Source: a virus
Virus record (IMG/VR): IMGVR_UViG_3300014886_000009
Coordinates: 1 to 21,318 of that record
DNA: 21,318 nt
Strand: one strand, 5' to 3'
Shown: piece after piece, positions 13,078 to 20,369 of the stretch
How positions within the stretch are numbered: the first letter of the stretch is position 1
Layout of the letters: each line of letters starts with the position of its first letter
Position numbers and translations under genes: made by a program
The notes under the pieces: generated by a model
The model's database searches: none
What the model was told of the DNA's origin: nothing
The model's input: the letters and a program-made list of their open reading frames with translations, nothing else

Positions 13078-13238
13078 CAGTTAGCAGGCGAAAACCTCCC
13101 AAATTCTAAGTTTTTCTTCCTTTCTTTCCTTTTCCCCTACCCCCTCCTTACCTCATTTACCCCTTTCGTGCCCCTTAACCTCTCATTTTTGCATTGTTTA
13201 TACCCTTGTGGTAAAAGGAATAACAAGGAGGTGAGGAA

Positions 13239-14000
13239 ATGGCAAAGCAACTGAAGGAGGTTAAGGAGGCCCTGGCGAAGGGGGCGAAGTACGCAGGCAA
13301 TAAAATCAGGCAGAAGGCCCGGAAGGAGGCGCTTAAGATCATGTGGGCCCAGGTGGAAGGCCGGGAGTGGGCGCAGGTCTGGGAGTGGGTGCCCTACGTG
13401 TGTAAGTTGCTGTGGGCGACGGGGCATGAGGTGCCGGATATTCTGCGGGTGCTGGAGCAGGACATAGAGAGGCGGCGGCTTAAGGTGGCGCGGGTGTATT
13501 CGGAGTTTCAGGCTGGGCGGCTGCTGACGGAGGAGGAGGTGCAGAGGCTGTGGCTGTGGTATCGGCAGGCGGTTTATTTATGGGATTATGAGAGGCTTAG
13601 GGGGAGGCGGCTGACGGCGGCGAGGGAGTGTTTGGTGGCCTATCGGGAGTTGCAGAGTTGGATGGCGCAGAAGCACTTTAGAGAGGCCCGGGAGGAGGTG
13701 GATCAGAGGATAGTGGAGGTGGTGGAGGGGATCATGTGGAGGTTGCTTGAGGAGGCGCAGGATTCTTCAATGGTGAAGTTTTACCTGCGGGCCCGGGATA
13801 AGCGCTATAGTGCTCGGGTGGAGCTTGAGGGGGAGGTGGAGCACCGGGTGACTTTTGAGAACCTGCTTGAGCGGCTGGAGAAGGGTGAAATGGTGCTCGA
13901 TGCTGAGGTGGTGGAGGAGGGGCGGGAGTTGCCAGGTGGGGAGGAAGAAGTGGTGGAAATTGGTAAGGAAATGACCAAAGCGAAAGGAGGAGAAAAATGA
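13239..14000 (+). CDS. Helical protein, possible small terminase subunit
   Basis: 253 residues, almost entirely helical, rich in Arg, Glu and Trp. The part near 195-215 (MVKFYLRARDKRYSARVELEG) resembles the C-terminal stretch of phage small terminases, where a K/R-rich ARD-type loop is followed by a Glu-rich strand. The last 45 residues are acidic. No clear helix-turn-helix was found. Position supports packaging: it is the first gene of the head module, followed by an HNH nuclease and later the large terminase. GC-rich codons (GCG, CGG) are commoner here than in the early operon. AACAAGGAGGTGAGG precedes the ATG. The assignment is tentative. Confidence 0.75.
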   Translation: MAKQLKEVKEALAKGAKYAGNKIRQKARKEALKIMWAQVEGREWAQVWEWVPYVCKLLWATGHEVPDILRVLEQDIERRRLKVARVYSEFQAGRLLTEEEVQRLWLWYRQAVYLWDYERLRGRRLTAARECLVAYRELQSWMAQKHFREAREEVDQRIVEVVEGIMWRLLEEAQDSSMVKFYLRARDKRYSARVELEGEVEHRVTFENLLERLEKGEMVLDAEVVEEGRELPGGEEEVVEIGKEMTKAKGGEK

Positions 14001-14341
14001 CAAGGAGAAGTAGAAGGCAGGGGAATATGGACCTTTACCTTAGGGCCTTTCCCAAGTGCCAGCTTTGCGGGGACTTTGCGGCAGAAGTGCATCACATTAT
14101 CCCTTTAGGCAAAGGCGGAGAGGATAGCTTTAAGAACTATATTTCTCTCTGTCACCATTGCCACCGCCGCAAGGGACTTCATAGTAAGTGGGATGAGCAC
14201 CAAATAGAACTTTTGACGAAGAAGTTTTATAGTGAGTTGGAGGTCTTAGGAGAAACATCAGACGAGTATAATGATGAGGATTTCGCAAATCTACTAAGGC
14301 AACACTTAGCTGAGGAGAAGGCCGAGAAACAAAAGATTTAA
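13997..14341 (+). CDS. HNH endonuclease
   Basis: 114 residues. Zinc-binding Cys21-X2-Cys24 and Cys52-X2-Cys55 flank the VHHIIPL motif (His32, His33) and an asparagine at 47, the normal HNH layout with a zinc finger. HNH nucleases next to terminases cut phage DNA during packaging in HK97-like phages. The start overlaps the preceding stop (ATGA), with AAAGGAGGAGAAA upstream. The tail after residue 70 is charged and helical. Confidence 0.9.
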   Translation: MTRRSRRQGNMDLYLRAFPKCQLCGDFAAEVHHIIPLGKGGEDSFKNYISLCHHCHRRKGLHSKWDEHQIELLTKKFYSELEVLGETSDEYNDEDFANLLRQHLAEEKAEKQKI

Positions 14342-14394
14342 CTTTTCCCCGCCGCCAGCCCGCTTGAATGCTCAGTTTTCCCCCTCCCGTTCCA

Positions 14395-14409
14395 GATGTA
14401 TATACAAAA
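14395..14409 (+). promoter_or_regulatory. Copy of the GATGTATATACAAAA element
   Basis: This 15-bp sequence is an exact match, in the opposite orientation, to the -10 region of the minus promoter at 13001-13015. TATATA here (14399-14404) could be a -10 box, but only a poor -35 (TTTTCC) lies 17 bp upstream. The two copies flank the genes at 13239-14341. Confidence 0.5.
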
Positions 14410-14422
14410 GGTTGGGGTTTGC

Positions 14423-14452
14423 TTGACAGGAGGGGAGGGAAGGGGGTAAATT
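14423..14452 (+). promoter_or_regulatory. Sigma-70 promoter candidate of the packaging operon
   Basis: TTGACA (14423-14428) is followed by an 18-bp, very G-rich spacer and TAAATT (14447-14452), 4 of 6 to consensus. The next gene begins at 14486. It lies 82 bp after the HNH gene and may drive the terminase and portal genes. Confidence 0.55.
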
Positions 14453-14485
14453 AGGGGTAGGAAAAGCCCAAGGGAGGTGTTAGGT

Positions 14486-14701
14486 GTGGGATCAAGGAGG
14501 AAAAGGGGGCGTTCGGGAGACCGGGTTGTGGGAAGGTCCCGGGGAAGGTGGGGAGTTGTGGGAGGGATTGTTGGCTTCGGGCGCAAGAGGGGGTCGGTTG
14601 TGGGGATTCCTGCGTGGGTTCCCCCTGCTTTCCGTGATCCGATGATGCTTTTGCCTTCTGATATAAGGAGGACGAGGAAGCCGAAGTTAAGGAAAACATA
14701 A
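14486..14701 (+). CDS. Arg/Gly-rich basic protein
   Basis: 71 residues from the GTG at 14486, with GGGAGG 8 bp upstream; an earlier GTG at 14477 lacks a spaced site. Residues 1-40 are Arg/Gly/Val/Ser-rich (GSRRKRGRSGDR, VVGRSRGRW). The C-terminal third (IPAWVPPAFRDPMMLL) is hydrophobic, then strongly basic again (RRTRKPKLRKT). Such low-complexity proteins can arise by chance in G-rich DNA, but the ribosome binding site and position support a gene. It stops where the PP-loop gene starts. It may belong with the basic proteins at 19945-21211. Confidence 0.5.
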   Translation: MGSRRKRGRSGDRVVGRSRGRWGVVGGIVGFGRKRGSVVGIPAWVPPAFRDPMMLLPSDIRRTRKPKLRKT

Positions 14702-15358
14702 ATGGTAGAAAAAATAATTAGTTTTGGAGCCGGGGTTAATTCAACAGCAATGGTTCTTTTGCTTTATGAGCAGGGAAAGCGATTCCCAATTATATTTGCT
14801 GATACAGGTTGTGAATGGCCTGAGACTTATGAGTTTTTAGCTTTGTTTAACGACTATCTTCTTAAGACGTGGGGAACTCAGGTTTGTAGGGTACAGAGTG
14901 AAAGGGGTAATATGTATCAGTGGTACTGGGAAAGGCGCCAGATTCCTTTTATAAAAGCAAGGGTTTGCACAGGGATGTGGAAACTTGAACCTATTGCAAA
15001 AGCTTTCCCGGGGGTAAAAGTGCATTTGGTGGGCATCAGTATTGATGAGGTACACCGGGTCCGTCCCCGTGGCAGATATGCCCAACTGGAATATCCGCTA
15101 GTAGAGATTGGTATGACAAGGCAGGACTGCAAGGCGGTCATTAAGCGCCATGGGCTACCGGTACCAATCAGATCGGGTTGTTTTATCTGTCCTTTTCAGT
15201 CACTCAGAGACTTTACAAAACTGGCTGAGCTTCATCCAGACCTTTTTAATAAAGTCGTTGCTTTAGAAGAGCGATCAGGGAGGTGGTTGAAGTATGAAAA
15301 ACCTCTCAGAAAACTGGTGAATACACAGCAGCTAAGTTTGCAGATGGAGGTGAATTAA
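14702..15358 (+). CDS. PP-loop ATPase of the PAPS-reductase-like family
   Basis: 218 residues. The PP-loop SFGAGVNST (7-15) is followed by a strand ending in ADTGCEWPE (33-41), as in phosphoadenosine-phosphosulfate reductase and related adenylating enzymes. Cys89, Cys143, Cys160 and Cys163 (the last two in GCFICPF) may hold a metal or iron-sulfur cluster. The family activates a carbonyl or sulfate by adenylation; phage members may modify nucleic acid. It starts directly after the preceding stop with only AAGGAAAA upstream. The AAGGAGGTGT of the next gene follows it. Substrate unknown. Confidence 0.85.
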   Translation: MVEKIISFGAGVNSTAMVLLLYEQGKRFPIIFADTGCEWPETYEFLALFNDYLLKTWGTQVCRVQSERGNMYQWYWERRQIPFIKARVCTGMWKLEPIAKAFPGVKVHLVGISIDEVHRVRPRGRYAQLEYPLVEIGMTRQDCKAVIKRHGLPVPIRSGCFICPFQSLRDFTKLAELHPDLFNKVVALEERSGRWLKYEKPLRKLVNTQQLSLQMEVN

Positions 15359-15378
15359 ACTTAAGGAGGTGTTTCCGG

Positions 15379-15648
15379 ATGGCACGTGCCAGGCGCAAGA
15401 GGATAAGCCCCTTCAAGTTCACCGCCACCGAGCGCTACTACGCCAAGGGCCGGGGCCGCAAGAAGCTTCCCCGATCTGCTTTCCTCCTCCCTTCCAAGCG
15501 CAAATTCCCTTACAAGACCGCTTCAGGTGCTGTTTCCTGCCGGATGCTCAAGGCGGCTATCACGAGGGCGGCCCAGCATGGCTATGCGGCTGTGAGGGCG
15601 AAGGCCAAGAGGCTTTACCAGCGCTACTGTGCCCGGAAGGCGGCTTAG
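15379..15648 (+). CDS. Small basic phage protein with LPxSAF...RKFP motif
   Basis: 89 residues, very basic and rich in Arg and Lys. It contains LPRSAFLLPSKRKFPY followed by a TRAAQHGYAAVRAKAKRLYQ helix. Similar motifs (LPDSAFA, then RKYPI and a helical stretch of Ala and Arg) occur in phage structural or maturation proteins; I use this only as a family hint. TAAGGAGGTGTTTCC precedes the ATG. It is followed by a structured element and the large terminase. Strong positive charge suggests DNA contact. Confidence 0.75.
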   Translation: MARARRKRISPFKFTATERYYAKGRGRKKLPRSAFLLPSKRKFPYKTASGAVSCRMLKAAITRAAQHGYAAVRAKAKRLYQRYCARKAA

Positions 15649-15654
15649 GAGGTG

Positions 15655-15722
15655 GCCCCGGCAGGTCACCAGGCAAGGCTGGTGGCAGTCCCGCGCCGGG
15701 AGGGATGGGCTCCTGCCGGGGC
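15655..15722. other. Three-way-junction-like stem structure before the terminase
   Basis: GCCCCGGCAGG (15655-15665) pairs perfectly with CCTGCCGGGGC (15712-15722). Inside are two hairpins: CACCAG/CTGGTG (15667-15672 with 15679-15684) and TCCCG/CGGGA (15689-15693 with 15697-15701, loop CGC). It fills most of the 101 bp between the basic protein gene and the terminase. An AGGAGG at 15647-15652 precedes it without a spaced start codon. It may act as RNA or as DNA; a short coding frame at 15652 lacks a usable site. Confidence 0.75.
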
Positions 15723-15749
15723 TCTCAGAAAGCGTGAAGCGGAGGCACT

Positions 15750-17462
15750 ATGAGGATTCCCGATTTCAGGCGCTTCGAGGTTTACGCTCAGTTCCTGAAG
15801 GTCAGGCACAAGACCGAGAGGCGGCTTATTTCTTTCCATCCTGACAACTGGTACCCGGCTCAGAGGGCCTTGCACCAGACCATCGAGGCCATAAGGGGCA
15901 GGGGACAGCCGGTGTGGATTCTGCTTCTGAAAGCCCGACAGGAGGGATGCTCGACCTTTACCACCGCCCGGATCTTCCACGCCACAGCCACCCAGCGGAA
16001 CACCAATAGCCTGATCTTAGCCGACAAGAAGGATCGGGCAGAGTATATCTTCGAGATGTGCAAGACCTTCTACGATCACCTACCTGATGTGCTCAAGCCG
16101 ACTCGCAAGTATAGCAACAAGAAGGAGCTGGTTTTTGACACCCGGGATGGCCATGGCCTGAAGTCGGGCATCTACATTGCCACAGCCCTTGACCAGTTCA
16201 CGGGCCAGGGGATGACGCTCCATAACGTTCACGTGTCCGAGGCCTCCTCATTCCCTTACCTCGGCCTTGTGTTCACCACTCTCCTGCCTGCTATTCCTCC
16301 CACCTCCGACACGATGGTGATAGTGGAGACCACCGCAAAGGGGGCCGGCACCGAGTTTCACGAGGAGTGGCAGAAGGCAAAAGCAGGCCAGAGCGTTTTC
16401 GTCCCCGTATTCTTCCCCTGGTTCATCCATCCGGAGTACCGCAAGAAGCCACCAGAAGAAGAGCTGAGGCGGGGAAAGCTGATCCTGACCGAAGAAGAAA
16501 GGCGCTTGGTCAGGCAATTTCACCTTGATGATGAACAAATCTACTGGCGCAGGTACATGATCGAGCAGGTCTACCGGGGAGACGAGGAGAGCTTCGCCCA
16601 GGAATTCCCCGCCACAGACGAAGAGGCCTTCATCGTCGCCGGCAACTGCTACTTCGACAAAGCCCGCCTCAAGGAAGCACTTGTCAACTGCCGTGATCCT
16701 GTGAAGCAACTGGAGGTGGATGCAGCTCTTCGGGGACCCTACGATCTCGTCTACCGCCTCAGAGAGCATGACCGGGGCCGGCTCTGGGTATGGCATGAGC
16801 CTCAGAAAGGGCACAGGTACCGCTTGGGAGTAGATGTAGCAGAGGGCAAAGGGCAGGACTACTCGGCAATAGAAGTCTTTGACGAAACCACTATGGAGCA
16901 GGCGGCTGAGTGGATGGATAACACCGTTGACCCTATCTCATTCGCCCGCACCATAGTTGCCATTGCCAAGTGGTACAACGAAGCTGTGGTCGCCATTGAG
17001 ATCAACGGCCCTGGGCTTGCCACTCAGAACGAGGCTAAGCGGTTCTATTACAACTTCTACTTCCACCAGTACATAGACCGCTTCACCAACCGCCGGACGG
17101 ACAAGCTCGGATGGCTCACGACTCCCACTTTCAAGCGCTATCTCCTGAGCTACATGGAACACGTAATTGACCACGGAGTCTGGAAGTTTAATTCCTCCCG
17201 GCTTGTGGGGCAGTTGATGACTTTTGTGCACTCGGGAGATCTGGCAGAAGCGGCGCCAGGTACCCATGACGACCTCTGTATGGCGGCAATGATTGCTCTC
17301 TACACTGCCTATCAGGACGGCACCATCTTTTGGGACAAACAGGACACAGGAGGTGAGAGAATAATAGACCAGAAGCGGGACATCCTTGACCTTTCTCCTC
17401 CGCCGGATTATGATAGTTGGTGGGAGGAAAAGGAACAGGAAGAGCACTGGTTAGCTTTGTGA
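15750..17462 (+). CDS. terL: Large terminase subunit
   Basis: 570 residues. ATPase: a deviant Walker A at 61-69 (KARQEGCST), Walker B-like VHVSEAS at 160-166 with Glu164, and coupling motif ETTAKG at 193-198. Nuclease: Asp362 (GVDVAEGKGQD), Glu417 (AIEIN) and Asp507/508 (THDDL), the RNase H-like catalytic acids. The enzyme cuts concatemeric DNA and pumps it into the procapsid through the portal. The ATG follows GCGGAGGCACT and overlaps a TGA. It lies just after the folded element at 15655-15722. Assignment is secure. Confidence 0.95.
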   Translation: MRIPDFRRFEVYAQFLKVRHKTERRLISFHPDNWYPAQRALHQTIEAIRGRGQPVWILLLKARQEGCSTFTTARIFHATATQRNTNSLILADKKDRAEYIFEMCKTFYDHLPDVLKPTRKYSNKKELVFDTRDGHGLKSGIYIATALDQFTGQGMTLHNVHVSEASSFPYLGLVFTTLLPAIPPTSDTMVIVETTAKGAGTEFHEEWQKAKAGQSVFVPVFFPWFIHPEYRKKPPEEELRRGKLILTEEERRLVRQFHLDDEQIYWRRYMIEQVYRGDEESFAQEFPATDEEAFIVAGNCYFDKARLKEALVNCRDPVKQLEVDAALRGPYDLVYRLREHDRGRLWVWHEPQKGHRYRLGVDVAEGKGQDYSAIEVFDETTMEQAAEWMDNTVDPISFARTIVAIAKWYNEAVVAIEINGPGLATQNEAKRFYYNFYFHQYIDRFTNRRTDKLGWLTTPTFKRYLLSYMEHVIDHGVWKFNSSRLVGQLMTFVHSGDLAEAAPGTHDDLCMAAMIALYTAYQDGTIFWDKQDTGGERIIDQKRDILDLSPPPDYDSWWEEKEQEEHWLAL

Positions 17463-17475
17463 AAGGAGGGTAAAG

Positions 17476-17997
17476 ATGGCAGTAAAAGGAGCAATTCTTA
17501 ACGTTAGGCCTGAGGACAGGGATCTGGTGAGGGAAGTGGCAGAGAAGAGAGGCACCAGCATGGCCTCGGTGATAGAGGAGATCTTTGAGGTGTACCGCTC
17601 CCACCTTGCCGTTTCCCAAGATTCCACATCCCAAAGCGCTTTGGACAAGGACTACATCAGGCGAGACGACCTTGAAGCCCAAGCCCGCAATATTGTCCAA
17701 AGCATGTTCCAGCCCATAGATGCCGATTACTTCTTTGAGCTCTGCGATTTGCAGTACAAGATCCCAGCTCATTTCCTCCTTGCCGGCATCTTGAGGATCG
17801 CAAGGGAGCAGGGGCAGTGGACTGCCTTTATCCTTGACCCGGCCTGGCAGTCTGGAGGGGTATGGCAAAGGGAAGTGGTGTGTAAGTACTGCGGCAAGAA
17901 ATTCACTCCCAAGCGGATAGGCCAGATTTATTGCTCCAACGAGTGCGCTGCTAAAGATAGTCAATCCGCTGCCCAAAAGGAGGTCGCAAATGGATAA
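17476..17997 (+). CDS. Ribbon-helix-helix plus C-terminal zinc finger protein
   Basis: 173 residues. The N-terminus has a strand (AILNVR) and two helices (EDRDLVREVAEKRG, SMASVIEEIFEVYRSHL) as in ribbon-helix-helix proteins. The C-terminus has Cys136-X2-Cys139 and Cys153-X3-Cys157, a likely zinc site (CKYCGKKFT...YCSNEC). A helical linker joins them. This combination between terminase and portal could be a late regulator or a DNA-recognition factor for packaging. GAAAGGAGGGTAAAG precedes the ATG. Confidence 0.75.
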   Translation: MAVKGAILNVRPEDRDLVREVAEKRGTSMASVIEEIFEVYRSHLAVSQDSTSQSALDKDYIRRDDLEAQARNIVQSMFQPIDADYFFELCDLQYKIPAHFLLAGILRIAREQGQWTAFILDPAWQSGGVWQREVVCKYCGKKFTPKRIGQIYCSNECAAKDSQSAAQKEVANG

Positions 17998-18232
17998 CGC
18001 ATTGACCATCCTGCTTCCCTTTCTCACCATCATTGCCATTTTGCTCTTAGGCCAGATCTTTTTGCTATTTGCTATCTTGCGCAAGCTGGACCATTCCGAG
18101 GGTTTCCCGTTTCCCTTACCCCGCTTTTCCTCTCCTCCGCCACCTGAGGAGCAAATCATAGCCCCAAGCGAGGAGGAACGGGATCTTTTGGAATGGCAGA
18201 GGGAAAAGAAAGCCAAAGAGGAGGTGTCTTAA
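17990..18232 (+). CDS. Small membrane protein with Pro-rich cytoplasmic tail
   Basis: 80 residues. Residues about 5-30 are very hydrophobic (LTILLPFLTIIAILLLGQIF) and should span the membrane. The rest is Pro-rich, then strongly charged and helical (EEERDLLEWQREKKAKEE). The start overlaps the previous gene by 8 bp, with AAAGGAGGTCGCAA upstream. It sits between the RHH protein and the portal; its role in assembly or lysis is not evident. Confidence 0.7.
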   Translation: MDNALTILLPFLTIIAILLLGQIFLLFAILRKLDHSEGFPFPLPRFSSPPPPEEQIIAPSEEERDLLEWQREKKAKEEVS

Positions 18233-19948
18233 TTGGATCTCAACCAGTATTTGGATAAGATTTACCAGGAAGCTAAGTTCGCAAAAGAGGAAGTGGCCAA
18301 GAACTATGACCGCTGGCTCAACCATTACAGAGGGCAATTCTGGCCCTCCAAGCGCCCGGACTGGCGGGTTTCAGCGGTTATCAACCACTTGGCAGAGCTG
18401 ATCCAGCGGGAAGTAGCTTACCTCACCGACAGCCGCCCTGTGATCCGTGTGGTAGCGAGGAACGACCATCTCCAGCCTGTCGCCGAGGTGCTTGAGGACA
18501 TCATCGCCGCCCTCTGGGAAGAGCGCAACTGGCAGCAGAAGCAGCAGGAACTCCTCATCTTAGCTGCCATCTTCGGAGCTGCCTTTGCCCGCTGTGTTTG
18601 GAACCCCCAGTTAGATGACGGCAGGGGCGATATTGACATCGTGGTAGGCGATCCCCGGGTTTACCTTGTTGATCCTTTCTGTCTCCGGGCCAACCAGCTG
18701 GATGAAGCTGAGTACATTATCCACGAGTATGTTGTTCCCAAGAGCGTCCTTGACGAGCAGTATCCCCACTTGGCTTCCAAGATAAAGCCTACTTATGGGG
18801 CAGAAGAGGAAGAGAAAGGCTTCAAGCACTTCCTCCGCAAACTCCTCTTTGGCACAGAGAAGGAGCAAAGGGCCATTCTCCCCCGTTGCCTTGTGCAGGA
18901 GTTTTGGATCAAGGACAGGAGCCGGGTGGAGCTTGAAGATGGCCAATCAGTGCGCAAGTATCCAGGAGGCAGGCACATTGTCCGTGTTGGTCACCTCATT
19001 CTCAAGGACGAGCCCAACCCCTACATAGACGAGCGCTTCCCAATTGACATGTTTGACTGGAGCTTCAATCCCAATAGTGCTTGGGGAATTTCCGAGGTTG
19101 AGTATCTCCATAGCCTCCAAGAGATGTACAATAAGCTGATGGCTATCATAGTGGAGCATGCCATTCTCACCTGCAATGCCGTCTGGATTGGCGAGGAAGA
19201 TGCTCTAAGCCCTACTGCATGGACTCGCCTGACCAACAAACCAGGAGCTATCGTGAGAGTGCGCCCGGGTAAGACCTTGCGCCGGGAGCCTCCTCCACCT
19301 CTTCCCGCCTACATCCAGAATGCAGTCAAGTACCTTGAAACTCAGATGCAGGTGTTAAGCGGAATGACGGATGTAATGCATGGAGAGAGAGGAGCACTGA
19401 CCTCAGGGGTGGCCATTGAGTCGCTCCAGATCGCCGCTCAGGCTATCATCCGCCTCCGTGCCCGTTCCTTTGAACAATTCCTTGCCCGCATAGGCCAGAA
19501 GCTGATATCAAGGATCTTTCAGTTCTACACCACGGACAGGGTTATCAAGATCCTCGGGCCAGATGGAAACATCAGGGAATACGAGTGGGTGAGAAGGCAA
19601 ATCATGGACCCCATCCTCAAGTACTACGAAGGCGACTACCGCCAGAAACTTCATTCCGCCTTCCGGGATCTCCAGTTCAAGGTGGTCGAAGGCTCCTCTC
19701 TCGCCATGAACAAGATCCAGAAGGTCATGATGGCCATTACCTTCTACCGCATGGGTGTAATAGATGAAGAGGCATTGCTGGAGATAGCCGAGTGGCCCCA
19801 CAGGAAAGAGATTTTGGAGAGGAAAGCCCAGATGATGCAGCAGCAACAGGGCAGGCCCACCAAGGTGGTAAAAGTCCCAGAGCCCTCAAGGCGAATGGAA
19901 GCTGAGATGAGGGCAAAAGGAATGTCAGGAGAGGTGTTGAAGCCATGA
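18233..19948 (+). CDS. Portal protein
   Basis: 571 residues, a normal length for a portal. The N-terminal region has RWLNHYRGQFWP and NHLAELIQREVAYLT, and the middle reads ISEVEYLHSLQEMYNKLM and SGMTDVMHGERGALTSGVAIESLQ, typical of phage portal wing and stem regions. The C-terminus is charged. Portals form a dodecameric ring at a capsid vertex, through which the terminase packages DNA. The start is TTG at 18233, with GAGGAGGTGTCTT upstream and no better ATG. Its last four bases overlap the start of the first tiny basic protein (ATGA). Confidence 0.9.
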   Translation: MDLNQYLDKIYQEAKFAKEEVAKNYDRWLNHYRGQFWPSKRPDWRVSAVINHLAELIQREVAYLTDSRPVIRVVARNDHLQPVAEVLEDIIAALWEERNWQQKQQELLILAAIFGAAFARCVWNPQLDDGRGDIDIVVGDPRVYLVDPFCLRANQLDEAEYIIHEYVVPKSVLDEQYPHLASKIKPTYGAEEEEKGFKHFLRKLLFGTEKEQRAILPRCLVQEFWIKDRSRVELEDGQSVRKYPGGRHIVRVGHLILKDEPNPYIDERFPIDMFDWSFNPNSAWGISEVEYLHSLQEMYNKLMAIIVEHAILTCNAVWIGEEDALSPTAWTRLTNKPGAIVRVRPGKTLRREPPPPLPAYIQNAVKYLETQMQVLSGMTDVMHGERGALTSGVAIESLQIAAQAIIRLRARSFEQFLARIGQKLISRIFQFYTTDRVIKILGPDGNIREYEWVRRQIMDPILKYYEGDYRQKLHSAFRDLQFKVVEGSSLAMNKIQKVMMAITFYRMGVIDEEALLEIAEWPHRKEILERKAQMMQQQQGRPTKVVKVPEPSRRMEAEMRAKGMSGEVLKP

Positions 19949-20079
19949 GAAGGAAGAGATGTCCAGGTGGCAAGATCAGGTCTAAGGGCATGGGTAGAGG
20001 CCTTGGTATCGGTAGGGGCAGAGGCCCCATAGGAATTCCTATTGGCAAGAAGAGGAAGGCTGCTAAAAGAGCAAAATGA
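19945..20079 (+). CDS. 44-residue Lys/Arg/Gly-rich protamine-like protein
   Basis: MRRKRCPGGKIRSKGMGRGL is the start; the rest has GIGRGRGPIG and ends KKRKAAKRAK. By count it has 9 Arg, 8 Lys and 11 Gly in 44 residues and no acidic residue. GAGAGGTGTTGAAGCC precedes the ATG, which overlaps the portal stop as ATGA, and its own stop overlaps the next ATG the same way. This tight coupling supports a real gene despite the size. Likely a nucleic-acid-condensing or capsid-internal peptide; inference. Confidence 0.7.
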   Translation: MRRKRCPGGKIRSKGMGRGLGIGRGRGPIGIPIGKKRKAAKRAK

Positions 20080-20258
20080 ATCCTAAGCTACTGACCCCCA
20101 GAGATGTTGAGAAAATGATAGAGGAGGTGCGTGCCATTACCTCCCGTTATGGAGGGTGGCTTAAGCTTGAGAAGATTTACGAGAGACCTAATAGGCTTGA
20201 AAAGGTAGAACTGCATCTCCTCTTCAAACTGCCATATGGGGACAGACTAGAGGCTTGA
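20076..20258 (+). CDS. Hypothetical small protein
   Basis: 60 residues. A helix (PRDVEKMIEEVRAITSRYG) is followed by strands (LKLEKIYERP and KVELHLLFKLPYG). The balance of charges differs from its very basic neighbours. The start overlaps the preceding stop (ATGA); only a weak site is present upstream, so it depends on re-initiation. No family recognised. Confidence 0.65.
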   Translation: MNPKLLTPRDVEKMIEEVRAITSRYGGWLKLEKIYERPNRLEKVELHLLFKLPYGDRLEA

Positions 20259-20288
20259 CACTTGACATTGTGCTGAAGATGCTTTAAT
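20255..20288 (+). promoter_or_regulatory. Possible promoter with doubled TTGACA
   Basis: Two TTGACA boxes stand 1 bp apart (20255-20260 and 20262-20267). The second is 15 bp from TTTAAT (20283-20288), 5 of 6 to the -10 consensus. The spacing is short. It would transcribe into the terminator-like hairpin at 20324-20363 and the basic genes beyond. Confidence 0.35.
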
Positions 20289-20323
20289 CTCTTAGTAAGG
20301 CACAGGTAAGACATAACGCCGTG

Positions 20324-20363
20324 AAGGGGAAAGTTGCCTGTAGAGGGTAGCTTTCCCCTTTTT
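20324..20363 (+). terminator. Intrinsic terminator or attenuator in front of a basic gene
   Basis: AAGGGGAAAG (20324-20333) pairs with CTTTCCCCTT (20351-20360), 10 of 10, with a 17-base loop, followed by TTT. This has the form of a rho-independent terminator. It ends only about 6 bp before the ATG at 20370, so it may attenuate the downstream genes. Confidence 0.7.
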
Positions 20364-20369
20364 GTTGCC

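Noticed and set aside
15652-15753. A 33-codon frame between the basic protein gene and the terminase
   Set aside because: Its GTG overlaps the only AGGAGG, leaving no spacing, and the sequence is better explained by the three-stem structure.
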